Shown here in pieces: positions 8,721 through 20,658 of a stretch of DNA of 64,000 nt. This stretch comes from an uncultured Opitutales bacterium. Its GTDB lineage: Bacteria; Verrucomicrobiota; Verrucomicrobiia; Opitutales; Coraliomargaritaceae. Under the pieces are notes generated by a model that did not search any database, had not been told where the DNA came from, and was given only the letters and a program-made list of their open reading frames with translations. Position 1 is the first letter of the stretch, and each line of letters starts with the position of its first letter. The translations under genes and the position numbers were made by a program. The stretch is taken from the NCBI GenBank assembly GCA_937775295.1, contig CALKBZ010000005.1, forward strand, positions 1-64,000, written 5' to 3'.

Positions 8721-10337
8721 TTACAGCAGCAGTCCAATCAGGATTTTTGTTATAAGGATCATTACGATCAACGCCACGGGATAGGTGGATACATAACTGA
8801 TCACTGGCACCTGCGAATCGGTCTTCGCAGTGATGGCTCCAAGAGCGGGGGTCGATGTCATGCCGCCGCAAATACCGCCGAGGGCTTGGAGTGGGTCCAG
8901 CTTAAAGAACTTACGAGCCAGTGGCCATGCGAGGATGAGTGGCACGAGGCTTACGAGCATGCCGAGTCCAAACAGATTGATGCCATATTGCTGTACTGTG
9001 GCTACTAGCGAGACGCCGCCTTCAACGCCTGCATTGGCGAGGAAGAAAACTAGGCCTAGATCTTGTAGGAGCAGGCGCGTCGGGCGTGGAATATGGCCGA
9101 CGATGCGGCCGATTTTACCGAAGTGCCCGAGCAAGAGTGCCACCAAGAGTGGGCCACCGGCGAGGCCGAGTGTAATCGGTGTGCTACCGGGCAGGCCGAT
9201 TGGAATCAAGCCAGCGACGATGCCGAGCGTCAGCCCGACAGAGAGTGAGAGTAGGTCGGTCGAACCGATTGCAGTGCTGCGGTGGCCGATCGCTTTGGCA
9301 AAGACTTTGAGGTCTTCGGTGCGCCCGACTGTGGTGAGATTGTCGTGGGTCTCTATGAGTGTGGCCGTGTTTGGCACGAAGGTCAGACCACCACGGGTAA
9401 TGCGTGTAATGACCACGCCGTAGTGTTTGAGTGACGCAAGCTCACGGATCGATTTGCCCGCGATCTTATACTCGGTGACCAGGAGGTTCTGGCGCTCGTT
9501 CTCCACATCTTTCAATAGATGGCGATCACTGCGGTGGCCTAGGGTGTCGATCGCGATGGTGATTTCCTTACTGAGTCCGACTAGCAGTAGTAGCTGCCCT
9601 TGGCTAAATTCATCACTGTAGCTGAGTGGTATAAGCTGGCCTTCTTTGAAAATGCGTGAGACTCGGCAGGCGTTGAGATTATTAATCCCTGCTTCAGCTA
9701 TTTTTTTGCCGACTAGGTTTTGGTTGGTCACTTCAATTAGCACCGTAATAACACGTTCATCGGCCTTGTCCTCCGCTTCGTGCTCTGCGTCGATGGCGTC
9801 GAAGTTATGCTTTAAAAGACGTGGCAAGAGTTGCACAAATAACACCACACCGATCACGCCAAAGGGGTATGCGATTCCGTAGCCGATACTGACCCCTGAG
9901 GCGGAGTCTGTTAAACTTTCTGTGGCAGTGGCGAGGGCCGGCGTGCTGGTCAATGCGCCAGCGAAGATACCAATTGCCAGATCTACTGGTAGATCTAGGA
10001 GCTTCGCGCCTGCCCAAGTGATCGCACCGCCAATCGCGACGATGATCAGCGCGAGTTTTGCCATCGTCGCACCTTCGCGAGCGACTGCTGCGAAGAAGCG
10101 TCCACCCGCACCGATCCCGACGCAATAGACGAACAAAACTAGACCGAGGGTGCCAATGCCACCTGGGATACCATAGCCTAGATGGCCAGCGAATAGCGCG
10201 GTAAACAAAACTCCAGAATTGCCGAGGTTGAGCCCTTTGATGGTGAAGCTGCCGAGCAGTAAGCCTGATGCAATGACCGCGAACAACGCGATGAACGGCT
10301 GATCGAGTAGCAGTTGATTAATAGCGTCTAAGTTCAT
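8721..10337 (-). CDS. Putative YidE/YbjL (AspT-like) membrane transporter
   Basis: 538-residue transporter of the AspT/YidE/YbjL antiporter type. It has two membrane domains of about five helices each (roughly 12-190 and 365-538), both containing the duplicated GLxLGxxxGLIP/GLPLVAxxGGxxxGxL-like pattern. The two glycine-rich GGMTSTPAL/GALTSTPAL re-entrant motifs are near 115-135 and 500. Between them sit two TrkA-C (RCK_C) regulatory domains (about 190-345; LVGKKIAEAGI, AGKSIRELA). Substrate unknown; AspT itself exchanges aspartate and alanine. Convergent with pxpA and cotranscribed downstream of ligA only if there is readthrough. Confidence 0.85.
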   Translation of the reverse strand: MNLDAINQLLLDQPFIALFAVIASGLLLGSFTIKGLNLGNSGVLFTALFAGHLGYGIPGGIGTLGLVLFVYCVGIGAGGRFFAAVAREGATMAKLALIIVAIGGAITWAGAKLLDLPVDLAIGIFAGALTSTPALATATESLTDSASGVSIGYGIAYPFGVIGVVLFVQLLPRLLKHNFDAIDAEHEAEDKADERVITVLIEVTNQNLVGKKIAEAGINNLNACRVSRIFKEGQLIPLSYSDEFSQGQLLLLVGLSKEITIAIDTLGHRSDRHLLKDVENERQNLLVTEYKIAGKSIRELASLKHYGVVITRITRGGLTFVPNTATLIETHDNLTTVGRTEDLKVFAKAIGHRSTAIGSTDLLSLSVGLTLGIVAGLIPIGLPGSTPITLGLAGGPLLVALLLGHFGKIGRIVGHIPRPTRLLLQDLGLVFFLANAGVEGGVSLVATVQQYGINLFGLGMLVSLVPLILAWPLARKFFKLDPLQALGGICGGMTSTPALGAITAKTDSQVPVISYVSTYPVALIVMILITKILIGLLL

Positions 10338-10395
10338 GACTGATGCGGATGTTGGAATGGTTTGAATGATTCGATATCATCGCATTTTTTTGATA

Positions 10396-12426
<2,031 letters not shown>

Positions 12427-13800
12427 CTATTGTTTGAGCGCTGCTTCGAGACAGCAGGTCACCGAGATTCCGGTACGATAATTGCCTGCCAGATGTAGGC
12501 CTGGGTGATCCTGCTCGATGCGCTCCATGCCTGCGAGTTGAGCGGCGTAGCCGAGTTTGTATTGTGGGATGGCTTTGTCCCAGTGCTTGTGGTGCACGAA
12601 AGTGGGTTTACCTGTGATGCCAAGGAGCTGTTCTAACTCTGGTAGCACGGTTCGTTGGAGTGTTTCGGTGTCAGCTGTAGCGCACTCGGGCTGGCGCTCG
12701 CCACCGACGAATACCGTGAGTAGCACTTCGCCCTCGGGCGCACGTTGCGCAAAGATACTGGAGGGAAACAGCACGCCGAGAATCTTGCGACCTTCGCACT
12801 TTGGCACGAGTGCGCCGAAGCCGTCAATCGGGTGCGCGACGTCGGCGCGTTTAAAGCCGAGGCTTAGCACTGAGACGGGCGGATGATCGATAGCACCGAG
12901 GCGGCGAAGTTCACCTTGAAGGGCAGCATCGAACGGAAGGTGTAAAAGGCGATGTGCGGGAATTGTCAGAATGAGTTGATCAAAGCTATCTTCGATCGTG
13001 GTGCCGTCTGGGCCCGACCATGCGACTATCCAACGCTCTTTAGATTCCCGTATTGATTTTATGGATACGGCGGTGTGTACGGAATGGCTGAGTGCGGCGG
13101 CGAGCTTTTCGGGTAGCTCTGCGATGCCATTTTTAAATGAGATTATACGCTTACGCGGCTTTGGACCTTTGTTAGCGCGCGCGGCTCGCATCTTGGCGAA
13201 GCCCCCGCGAATGAGTCCGCCGTAATTCTGGTCGAGTGCGTGTAGTTTCGGGAAGGCGTGCGGGAGTGAGAGCTTCTCCGGATCACCAGCATAGATGCCA
13301 CCGACCAGTGGGTTGATCGCGTAGCGGTAAAGCTCGTCGCCGAGCCGGCGGCGAGCGAAGTCAGCCACGCTTTCTTCGACCTCGGCAGCAGCAGCTTTAA
13401 CGAACGGCTCTTTGAGCACGCGGAGTTTGCCGAAAAATGACCAAAGCGGGCTGGTAATCGCCGAAAGTAGACTCATGGGAACTACGTGGGGTTTGCCGCC
13501 GCGCACGATGAAGCGTTTGTTCGCTTCTGGTCGAGCTTCGATTATGGAAGAGTTCAGTCCTGGAATGCTGTCGAGAAAGGCTTCGATTTCGAGGCTGTTG
13601 AGTAGGATTGAGTTTGGCCCTTCTTCTGCCAGATAGTCGCCTTGGCGGTGGCTGCGCATCGCTCCGCCCGGGAGGGCGGATTGTTCTAGCACGATGCAGG
13701 ATTTGCCGCGCTGTTTCAGCTGCCAAGCACAGGCCAGACCCGATATGCCGGCACCGATGATGCAGGTCTTTGCAGCTGAGTGGTGGTCGGAAGCGTCCAT
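12427..13800 (-). CDS. hemY: Protoporphyrinogen oxidase, HemY/PPOX type
   Basis: Oxygen-dependent FAD enzyme that makes protoporphyrin (or coproporphyrin) IX, the penultimate part of heme synthesis. The FAD-binding dinucleotide motif is IIGAGISGLACAWQLKQRG near the N terminus, followed by VLEQSALPGGAMRS. The C-terminal flavin segment is GLHLAGNYRTGISVTCCLEAA, with the NYRTGIS segment normal for the family. I choose ATG 13800 (MDASDHH), giving 457 residues; the longer open frame to 13968 would overlap the divergent aldo/keto reductase and adds nothing family-like. hemE and hemF lie nearby on the same strand, so heme genes are clustered. Confidence 0.9.
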   Translation of the reverse strand: MDASDHHSAAKTCIIGAGISGLACAWQLKQRGKSCIVLEQSALPGGAMRSHRQGDYLAEEGPNSILLNSLEIEAFLDSIPGLNSSIIEARPEANKRFIVRGGKPHVVPMSLLSAITSPLWSFFGKLRVLKEPFVKAAAAEVEESVADFARRRLGDELYRYAINPLVGGIYAGDPEKLSLPHAFPKLHALDQNYGGLIRGGFAKMRAARANKGPKPRKRIISFKNGIAELPEKLAAALSHSVHTAVSIKSIRESKERWIVAWSGPDGTTIEDSFDQLILTIPAHRLLHLPFDAALQGELRRLGAIDHPPVSVLSLGFKRADVAHPIDGFGALVPKCEGRKILGVLFPSSIFAQRAPEGEVLLTVFVGGERQPECATADTETLQRTVLPELEQLLGITGKPTFVHHKHWDKAIPQYKLGYAAQLAGMERIEQDHPGLHLAGNYRTGISVTCCLEAALKQ

Positions 13801-13864
13801 ATCTGTTGATTCTGAGTAGGGTTTACGCGTGTGTCGAGTTTGCACCTTGTGATTTTGGCGATGC

Positions 13865-14857
13865 ATGATTCGTTTAACGGAGATGAAATATCGTAAATTT
13901 GGCAATCTCGGATGGAACGTTTCAGAAATCGGCTTTGGCGCTTGGGCGATTGGTGGGAATTGGGGCACACAAGGCGATCCTGATTCGATGGCAGCGCTGC
14001 ATCGCGCGGCCGATTCGGGCGTTAATTTTATTGATACAGCCGAGGGCTATGGCAATGGCCACAGTGAACAGCTGATTGGCAAGTTTTTGAAAGCACGGTC
14101 GGAGGATATTTTTGTCGCAACCAAGACGCCGCCGATGTCGGGGCCGTGGCCGCCGAGTCCTTATTGCCACTGGGAGGATCGCTATAGTGAACGCTATTTA
14201 CGTGAGAATGTAGAGCAACGCCTGCGTCAGTTAAATGTGGAGACGATTGATCTTTTGCAGCTGCATACCTGGACGCGTGCATGGAACCGTGATCCGAAGC
14301 CGTTGGAGATTCTGCAGAAGCTGAAGCAAGAGGGAAAGATTCGTGCGGTCGGCATCTCGACGCCCGAGCATGATCAAAATTGTGCGATCGATTTGATGCG
14401 TATGGGGATTATCGATTCGCTGCAGGTGATTTATAATATTTTTGAGCAAGAGCCTGCGGCAGAATTATTGCCCGTGGCCGAAGAGCACGGTGTGGCGATT
14501 ATCGGGCGTGTGGCCTTTGATGAAGGGGTGCTGACGGGCAAATACACCAAGGATCATCAATTTTCAGCGGGAGACTTTAGAAATGATTATTTTGCGGGTG
14601 ATCGCTTGGCACGGGCAGTGACGCGTGTAGACCGGATTAAATCGAGTCTCGGTGAGGGTGCTCGCAGCATGCCAGAGACGGCGCTAGGTTTTGCACTCGC
14701 CCATTCTGCCGTGAGCACGGTGATCGCAGGTACGCGCAATTCGGAACAAGCCGCCGCAAATGCAGCAGTCTCGGACATGCCGCCACTGGATGTGAAGACC
14801 TTAAAGGCGTTGCAGCCGCATCACTGGCGGCGTGCTTTCTGGTATGGGGGTAAGTAA
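13865..14857 (+). CDS. Aldo/keto reductase
   Basis: A 330-residue AKR-superfamily TIM-barrel oxidoreductase using NADPH. The tetrad is visible: Asp in FIDTAEGYGNGHSE, Tyr in the same motif, Lys in VATKTPP, and His in LLQLHTW. The C-terminal cofactor segment is STVIAGTRNSEQAAAN. An internal ATG at 13883 (MKYRKFGNLGW) fits the usual family N terminus better, but GGAG touches it directly, so I keep 13865 and note both. It is divergent from hemY (65 bp apart) and sits between hemY and hemE. Substrate unknown; a heme-pathway role is not implied by the sequence. Confidence 0.87.
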   Translation: MIRLTEMKYRKFGNLGWNVSEIGFGAWAIGGNWGTQGDPDSMAALHRAADSGVNFIDTAEGYGNGHSEQLIGKFLKARSEDIFVATKTPPMSGPWPPSPYCHWEDRYSERYLRENVEQRLRQLNVETIDLLQLHTWTRAWNRDPKPLEILQKLKQEGKIRAVGISTPEHDQNCAIDLMRMGIIDSLQVIYNIFEQEPAAELLPVAEEHGVAIIGRVAFDEGVLTGKYTKDHQFSAGDFRNDYFAGDRLARAVTRVDRIKSSLGEGARSMPETALGFALAHSAVSTVIAGTRNSEQAAANAAVSDMPPLDVKTLKALQPHHWRRAFWYGGK

Positions 14858-14975
14858 CAGGGTTCAGATGCCCCTCCTGAGGTAAACCCAGTCGCTACGG
14901 TATTTGTAGTGAGCAGGTTGGTCTCAAGATTGTGTCGCGGGCGGGATTATCTCGCGATTTCGGATGCATTGAATT

Positions 14976-16007
14976 TTACGCATTCTTCTGACCGGTAACG
15001 ACTTCCATCAGAGCTTCGACGCATTCGATCTTGGCGCTCGGTATCATCCCGTGGCCGAGGTTGAAGATAAAGCCCGGCTGCTTGCCTGCTTGATCCAGCA
15101 CACGCTGCGCTTCGATCCGTGTAATCTCGGGGGTCGTCGTCAATACGACGGGGTCGAGATTGCCTTGGATCGCGGTGCCGTGGCTAAGAGTGCTGCGTAC
15201 GCGGCGTAAATTCATCGTCCAGTCGAGGCTGAGGACCGAGGCGCCAGTATGGATTTGATCGGCGGCTTTGTGCCCCATACCTTTTGCGTAGAGGATTACA
15301 GGTACGCGTTTTTTGAGCTCTGTAATAATGTGGCGAATCCAGCGCAGCGACCACGCTTCGTAGTGCGTAGCTGGGCAAATTGCGCCCCATGAATCGAAGA
15401 TTTGCAGGGCATCGGCACCTGCGTCGATCTGCATGTGCAAATATTCGACGATCGAGCTGGTGAGCTTTTGCATGAGTGCTTCGAACTGCTCTGGCTGATC
15501 CCATGCGAGTTTCTTGATGGCAACAAAATCCTTGGCTGAGCCGCCTTCGACCATGTAACAAGCAAGCGTCCAAGGAGAGCCGCAGAAACCGAGCAGTGCT
15601 TTTTCGTCACCCATTTTAGTGCGAGTGAGTTTGAGCGCTTCGGCGACGTAGTTGAGCTTCTCGGTAATTTTTGATGGGTCGAGTGCGGCAATCTTCTCTG
15701 GCGTATCGAGCAGGTAGTCCATGCCGATGCCTCCTTGGTCGCGAAAATGATAGCCTTGGCCGAGTGCTTCGGGAATTACCAAAATGTCCGAGAAGATGAC
15801 TGCGGCATCAAGGGGGAAGCGTTTCAGCGGCTGCAGGGTGACTTCGGCGGCTAGTTCCGGTGTGCGTACCATTGTGACGAAGTCGTGCTTAGTCTTGAGT
15901 TCGCGATATTCTGGTAGATAGCGGCCAGCTTGACGCATGAGCCAGATCGGTGGGCGATCGACTGGCTGGCAATGGGCGGCGGCAAGAAAACGTTCACGAG
16001 AGTTCAT
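14976..16007 (-). CDS. hemE: Uroporphyrinogen decarboxylase
   Basis: Removes the four acetate carboxyls of uroporphyrinogen III to give coproporphyrinogen III. Signature RPPIWLMRQAGRYLPEYRE is at the N terminus, with FSDILVIPEALGQG and GFCGSPWTLACYMVEG following; the catalytic arginines and Asp of these motifs are intact. C-terminal NLGHGMIPSAKIE is standard. I use ATG 16007 (MNSRERFLAA), giving 343 residues, the family length; the open frame runs to 16130 but the extra 41 residues are unlike HemE. It follows hemF on the same strand after 157 bp. Confidence 0.94.
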   Translation of the reverse strand: MNSRERFLAAAHCQPVDRPPIWLMRQAGRYLPEYRELKTKHDFVTMVRTPELAAEVTLQPLKRFPLDAAVIFSDILVIPEALGQGYHFRDQGGIGMDYLLDTPEKIAALDPSKITEKLNYVAEALKLTRTKMGDEKALLGFCGSPWTLACYMVEGGSAKDFVAIKKLAWDQPEQFEALMQKLTSSIVEYLHMQIDAGADALQIFDSWGAICPATHYEAWSLRWIRHIITELKKRVPVILYAKGMGHKAADQIHTGASVLSLDWTMNLRRVRSTLSHGTAIQGNLDPVVLTTTPEITRIEAQRVLDQAGKQPGFIFNLGHGMIPSAKIECVEALMEVVTGQKNA

Positions 16008-16164
16008 AGTGGTGTAAATTAAGAATGAGAAATTAGGACAAAGCGCGACTGTGCGAAGATTGTAAACTGTCTGCGGTTTATTCGAGCGGGGTGACTGCAG
16101 CGAGAGCCCTTTCGGCCGCTGAAGGAACAATTAGAAGCGAGGTTTACTGCAAATGGCAAAGCCA

Positions 16165-17091
16165 TTAGGAACTTTGATTAATTGCGAGCCAATCTTTTGG
16201 TTTTAAAAAGACGTCGTACAGCGCAGCTTCGGCAGAACCTGGCTCTGGGTGCCAATCATAGTCCCAGCGGACCAGTGGCGGGAGTGACATGAGAATCGAT
16301 TCGGTGCGGCCCTTGGACTGTAGGCCGAAGTGAGTGCCGCGATCATGGACGAGGTTGAACTCGACATAGCGGCCACGGCGGTAGAGTTGGAAATTACGTT
16401 CACGCTCGGTGTGAGGCACGGCTTTTCGCTTAGCGACGATTGGCTGATACGCTGGCATGAAATGATCGCCTACGGATTGCATAAAGGCGAGGGCTTGCTC
16501 AAAGCCACCTGCATTGAAGTCGTCGAAGAAGATGCCGCCGATTCCGCGTGGTTCGTTGCGGTGTGGAAGGAAGAAGTATGTATCGCAGATATCTTTGAAT
16601 TTTGAATACAACTCACTGCCGAAAGGGGCGCAGGCGTCGCGCGCGGTTTGGTGCCAGTGCACGGCGTCTTCGATGTGCCCGTAGTAGGGGGTTAGATCAA
16701 ACCCGCCGCCAAACCACCAGATGGGTTCACCTTCTGGAGGCTTTGCATAAAAGAAGCGCACGTTCATGTGCGTCGTCGGCACATGTGGGTTGAGCGGGTG
16801 GCAGACGACCGAGACACCCATCGCTCGGAATGGTGCACCGGCCAACTGTGGTCGAGTCGCAGTGGCAGAGGGAGGGAGACTGGCTCCCTGCACATCGGAA
16901 AAATTGATGCCCGCCTTTTCAAACACGGCACCGCCTTCGAGCACGCGCGAGCGACCGCCGCCACCTTCGGGGCGGTCCCAATTGTCTTCGCTAAATTGGC
17001 AGCTGCCGTCCTCCGTCTCGAGAGCAGTGGCAATGCGGTCTTGGAGGTCGAGCAAGTAGCTGCGGACGATTTCTGGATCTACGATTAACAT
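16165..17091 (-). CDS. hemF: Oxygen-dependent coproporphyrinogen III oxidase
   Basis: Aerobic oxidative decarboxylase of coproporphyrinogen III. All HemF hallmarks are present: [31 protein letters not shown], the hallmark [20 protein letters not shown], and near the C terminus [21 protein letters not shown] choose ATG 17091 (MLIVDPEIV), giving 308 residues as in other HemF proteins; an in-frame ATG at 17130 would add 13. Together with HemY it implies an oxygen-dependent lower heme pathway. It is divergent from the epimerase gene (51 bp between starts), so the promoters for both must be in or near that gap. Confidence 0.94.
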   Translation of the reverse strand: MLIVDPEIVRSYLLDLQDRIATALETEDGSCQFSEDNWDRPEGGGGRSRVLEGGAVFEKAGINFSDVQGASLPPSATATRPQLAGAPFRAMGVSVVCHPLNPHVPTTHMNVRFFYAKPPEGEPIWWFGGGFDLTPYYGHIEDAVHWHQTARDACAPFGSELYSKFKDICDTYFFLPHRNEPRGIGGIFFDDFNAGGFEQALAFMQSVGDHFMPAYQPIVAKRKAVPHTERERNFQLYRRGRYVEFNLVHDRGTHFGLQSKGRTESILMSLPPLVRWDYDWHPEPGSAEAALYDVFLKPKDWLAINQSS

Positions 17092-17142
17092 GAAAGACAA
17101 GAACTTGTTGCAGATTTCGCCGGGGCACAAATACTTTTGAAG

Positions 17143-18072
17143 ATGTCAGAACATCTTTTACCAGACGCGCTCGTCGCGAATTTGCCGAAATCGGTGATTA
17201 TTTTTGGCTGCGGTTATATCGGTACCGCGTTGGCGGAGGTGTTGTTAGCGGCTGGCGTGCGAGTCGGTGCATTGACCCGCAACGTCGAGAAAGCGGCGCG
17301 ACTGCGGGAGCTGGGCGTGCATGAGGTGATTGTTGCTGATTTAAATAGTGAGGCTTGGCATCGTCAGTTTTCAGGGGCTTATGAGTCAGTCGTGAATTGC
17401 GTGAGTTCGGCGGGTGGCGGAATTGACGGCTATCGTAAGTCCTATCTGGAGGGGCAACGTTCAATTCTGAAATGGACAAAGGGGCGCGGCATTCAGAGTT
17501 ATTTGTATACTAGCAGCACATCAGTTTACCCACAGGATGGCGGCGTGAGGGTCGATGAAACTGCGGATACTACGGACGCGCCGCTGACCGGACAGGTGCT
17601 GTGCGAGTCGGAGCGTCTGCTGGCGGATGCTGCTGATACCGTTGGTGCGTGGTATGTGCTGCGCCTCGCTGGTATATATGGACCGAGGCGGCACTATCTG
17701 CTCGATTTGTTGCGCTCAGGGGAGTCGGTGATTCCCGGAGCCGGTGACTATTTCCTGAATTTGATCCACCGCGACGATGTTGTGACCGCTATATGTACAA
17801 CGCTGTCATGTCACCAGGCAGAAAAATCTGGTATTTATAATCTCTCAGATGATCATCCTGCCACTAAAGCGGTGCTCGCTGCGTGGTTGGCGGAGCAATT
17901 AGGGCAAGTAACGCCGCGTTTTGATCCTGAGCATGTATCACCTCGCTTGCAGCGCCGGGGCGGGCGGATGCCGAGTCGTCAGATATCAAGCACGAAGCTT
18001 CGCGAGACATTCGGATGGTTGCCGCAATATGAGGATTTTCGGGCAGGCTACCGCGATCTGTTAGACATGTAG
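17143..18072 (+). CDS. NAD(P)-dependent epimerase/dehydratase (YeeZ-like SDR)
   Basis: Extended short-chain dehydrogenase-like protein of about 309 residues. The dinucleotide-binding motif is [14 protein letters not shown] near residue 25, with TRN after beta-2 suggesting NADP-type binding. The region at [15 protein letters not shown] stands in for the SDR Ser/Tyr site, but the YxxxK is not obvious, as in YeeZ/SDR_a5 proteins. ATG 17143 is used; the TTG at 17137 is two codons upstream. Divergent from hemF and followed by the CBS gene on the same strand. Substrate unknown. Confidence 0.8.
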   Translation: MSEHLLPDALVANLPKSVIIFGCGYIGTALAEVLLAAGVRVGALTRNVEKAARLRELGVHEVIVADLNSEAWHRQFSGAYESVVNCVSSAGGGIDGYRKSYLEGQRSILKWTKGRGIQSYLYTSSTSVYPQDGGVRVDETADTTDAPLTGQVLCESERLLADAADTVGAWYVLRLAGIYGPRRHYLLDLLRSGESVIPGAGDYFLNLIHRDDVVTAICTTLSCHQAEKSGIYNLSDDHPATKAVLAAWLAEQLGQVTPRFDPEHVSPRLQRRGGRMPSRQISSTKLRETFGWLPQYEDFRAGYRDLLDM

Positions 18073-18134
18073 AAGTATTAGCCCATCTAAAAACTGGAGT
18101 TGCCAGTGGCAGGAAATTTCTATTATTATTACCT

Positions 18135-18587
18135 ATGCCATTAAATAAAGTTTCTATTGCGATTCTACTTAAAGAGAAAAGCACTTCCGTCTATTGCATT
18201 GCGGTCAATTCGACAGTGAAAGCAGCGGTTTTTGAGATGAATCGGCAACATGTCGGTTCGATTATTGTCAAAGATGCCGAGGAAGTGGTCGGTATTTTTA
18301 CTGAACGTGATGTTTTGACGCGAATCGTAGCTGCTGGGCGTGATCCTAATACGACTACAGTGAGTGAAGTGATGACGCCGGACTTCCTTTCGATTACACC
18401 GGGTACTACTGTGGAAGACGCAATGCAGATGATGACCGACAAACGAGTGCGTCACTTACCTGTGATTGATGACCAGCAGCTAATCGGACTAATTTCGATC
18501 GGCGATGTGACGCGTTGGTTGTTAAAGTTGAATGAGATGGAGGCCGAGAATCTCCGTAATTACTTATTCGGAGAGTATCCTGGTTGA
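18135..18587 (+). CDS. CBS-domain pair protein
   Basis: A 150-residue protein consisting only of two CBS domains forming one Bateman module. CBS1 holds VGSIIVKDAEEVVGIFTERD (residues about 37-60) and CBS2 holds RVRHLPVIDDQQLIGLISIGDV (about 100-130). Such proteins bind adenosine nucleotides and sense energy state. The next gene downstream is the broken cNMP-binding/FHA gene, so this may have been part of a small signalling operon. Confidence 0.88.
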   Translation: MPLNKVSIAILLKEKSTSVYCIAVNSTVKAAVFEMNRQHVGSIIVKDAEEVVGIFTERDVLTRIVAAGRDPNTTTVSEVMTPDFLSITPGTTVEDAMQMMTDKRVRHLPVIDDQQLIGLISIGDVTRWLLKLNEMEAENLRNYLFGEYPG

Positions 18588-18655
18588 TTTATTTTGGTTG
18601 AATACTTTTGCTGGAATTTCCTCGGCACCCCCTTTTGTAATTTTTTCTACACCTA

Positions 18656-19525
18656 ATGAAACCGGAGCAATTTGCAGCGGGTTTCTGTATCTTTACTCAA
18701 GGTGGCTGAAGCGAAGAGACTTATCGTATCATAGAGGGCAGTATTGAGATCTCGATCAATGAGGGCCGTGCTAAGGTGATTTTCGTGACACTCGGAAAGG
18801 GAGAAACCTTTGGTGAAATGAGGATGATCGAGCGTCTGCCACGAGCTGCCAGCTGCAAGAATCTGCGACTGCTCCAGCGCTGGATAATCTGTCTGTCGAA
18901 GTGATCGCTGAGGAGGCATTTAATGGGCCGCTTGTTGGCAGAGGCGATATCCTAGTAGCTTATTTGACTGCTGTTTTTACGCGACTTCGGGTCACGAATG
19001 AGTGGCTACGCACTGCGCACGAGCAGCTCGATGCGCTACCAGACCGGGTACTTCATGCGAAACTGAAATCGCAGGCCCTGTGGTTTTAAATTCTGCTATT
19101 CTCCCTTCGAGCCAGACCCTGATGAGACTCGCAGCCACTCTGGGCTAAATAAACAGACACTCACCGGTTTTCCATTTATATTCGGACGGCGTGCGGATAT
19201 TGTAGGCTGTGTGGATGTCTTTTCGAAGATCCGGCTGTTGATCGGCGACCGTATGCCGTTTCGATTTTCCCGTTCGCATGGTGCGATTGAGCACGTGAAT
19301 GGGGCTTATTTCATTCAAGATCGAGGCATTAAGCTCGGTTCGATTGTGAACGAAATTTCGATTGGTCCTGCTGCAATGAACGATCGTTTGCGTCTGCGAA
19401 CAGTCAGGAATACACTGAAGCTGGAGTCTGCAGATAGTGAGTTGTGTTTTATTTTGACACTGCCTGACTTGAGTTCGTCGATGCCTGAGGCAAATTCGTG
19501 GACTTCAGTCGCTCAATCGGCTTGA
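18656..19525 (+). pseudogene. Broken gene for a cyclic-nucleotide-binding domain + FHA domain protein
   Basis: Three consecutive reading frames encode one recognisable protein. Part 1 (frame of ATG 18656) has a cNMP-binding domain: TYRIIEGSIEISI, FVTLGKGETFGEM and PRAAS, interrupted by a TGA at 18707. Part 2 (another frame, to the TAA at 19087) continues it: ATAPALDNLSVEVIAEEAFN and TRLRVTNEWLRTAHEQL. Part 3 (19088-19525) is an FHA domain: GFPFIFGRRADIVG, PFRFSRSHGAIEHVNGAYF, IQDRGIKLGSIVNEISIG. So there are two frameshifts (near 18855 and 19085) and one stop. The intact ancestor would have linked cNMP sensing with phosphothreonine recognition. Sequencing errors could explain some lesions but three are unlikely. 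Confidence 0.75.
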
Positions 19526-19598
19526 CTCAACCTCTGAGCTTCGTGGACACTTCTAACTTTTATATCACAGATTTTAACCTAAACAAAAGAACACTATT

Positions 19599-19907
19599 AT
19601 GGCAGGAATTGGTAAACTAATGAAGCAAGCCCAGAAAATGCAAAAGCAGATGGAGGGCATCCAATCAAAGCTCGCAGAGCAGATCATCGAAGTGTCCAGT
19701 GGCGGCGGTGCGATCAACATTAAGATCAACGCTCAGGGTGAATTTCAGGCCTTCAAGATTGATCCTGAATTTTTGAAGGAAGATGCAGATTTCATTGAAG
19801 AAACTTTGCTCGGTGCAGTGCAGGAGGCAGCAGCCAAGGCCAAGGAAACCAGTGAAGAAGCCATGGGCTCTGTGACTGGTGGCATGGGCGGATTCCCTGG
19901 ATTTTAA
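19599..19907 (+). CDS. ybaB: YbaB/EbfC family nucleoid-associated protein
   Basis: 102-residue DNA-binding protein of the YbaB/EbfC family, with the N-terminal helix KLMKQAQKMQKQMEGIQSKL, the central beta region (GGGAINIKINAQGEF), and a Gly/Met-rich tail. It binds DNA as a dimer and is commonly found just upstream of recR, as here (12 bp). The usual dnaX upstream is not present; a pseudogene precedes it instead. Confidence 0.92.
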   Translation: MAGIGKLMKQAQKMQKQMEGIQSKLAEQIIEVSSGGGAINIKINAQGEFQAFKIDPEFLKEDADFIEETLLGAVQEAAAKAKETSEEAMGSVTGGMGGFPGF

Positions 19908-19919
19908 ACCACCGTATTT

Positions 19920-20516
19920 GTGACTCCCGCCTTTGAGAAGCTCTTGCAGGAGCTAAAGCGCCTGCCAGGTCTAGGCTTTCGATCCGCCGAGCGTATCGCG
20001 ATGTACTTACTAGTCGAACAGCCTGAGGCGCTGGGGGACTTGATGGAGTCGATGGGGGAGGCGCGCACAGCAGTTCGACGTTGCGATACCTGTGGCAATA
20101 TTGCCGAAAGCCCTAAGTGCGCTATTTGCGAAGATGAGCGGCGTAATGCTAGCTCGCTCTGCGTGGTCGAGCACGTGCCGGACCTCATCGCGATTGAGCG
20201 TTCGGCGGCATGGAAGGGCCAGTATCATGTGTTGCATGGTAAGCTCTCGCCGATTCATGGTGTCGGTCCGGAGGATCTCAATCTACACAGTTTAAAGGCA
20301 CGGCTCGAGTCGGGCGAAATCACTGAATTTGTCTTAGCGCTGTCGAACGATATCGAAGGGCAGGCGACTTGCCACTATATCCAAGAAGAAATCGTCGGGC
20401 AGCGCCCGATCAAGGTCACTCGTATTGGCTTCGGCCTGCCCAGCGGTGGTGGAGTTACTTACGCTGATTCCGTGACATTACGCAGCGCCCTAGAAGGGCG
20501 GCGGGAGTATCACTAG
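19920..20516 (+). CDS. recR: Recombination mediator RecR
   Basis: RecFOR pathway protein that loads RecA on gapped DNA. Helix-hairpin-helix at the N terminus (LKRLPGLGFRSAERIAMYLL), then the Cys4 zinc finger CDTCGNIAESPKCAIC (residues about 59-74), then a Toprim domain (SLCVVEHVPDLIAIER, NDIEGQATCHYI). The C-terminal Walker-B-like region is TRIGFGLPSGGGVTYAD. Length 198 is typical. The start is GTG 19920, 12 bp after ybaB. Confidence 0.94.
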   Translation: MTPAFEKLLQELKRLPGLGFRSAERIAMYLLVEQPEALGDLMESMGEARTAVRRCDTCGNIAESPKCAICEDERRNASSLCVVEHVPDLIAIERSAAWKGQYHVLHGKLSPIHGVGPEDLNLHSLKARLESGEITEFVLALSNDIEGQATCHYIQEEIVGQRPIKVTRIGFGLPSGGGVTYADSVTLRSALEGRREYH

Positions 20517-20605
20517 CGCGCCCTGCGGGCGAGTGGGTCGTGAGAGTGGTAGTGAATCGTGGACGACAGGGACAGGCAGGACGGAGATCTGCCGGAGACA
20601 GCCTC

Positions 20606-20624
20606 GCAATGTCTGTTTCACGAA
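20606..20624. repeat. Dispersed 19-mer, copy 1
   Basis: GCAATGTCTGTTTCACGAA occurs here, downstream of recR, and again exactly at 57663-57681 downstream of trhO. Both copies lie in intergenic DNA next to GC-rich imperfect hairpins. The stretch 20517-20658 otherwise has no gene. Confidence 0.6.
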
Positions 20625-20658
20625 TAGAATGTGACTCGGCAATTCTGCTCCTGATGTG

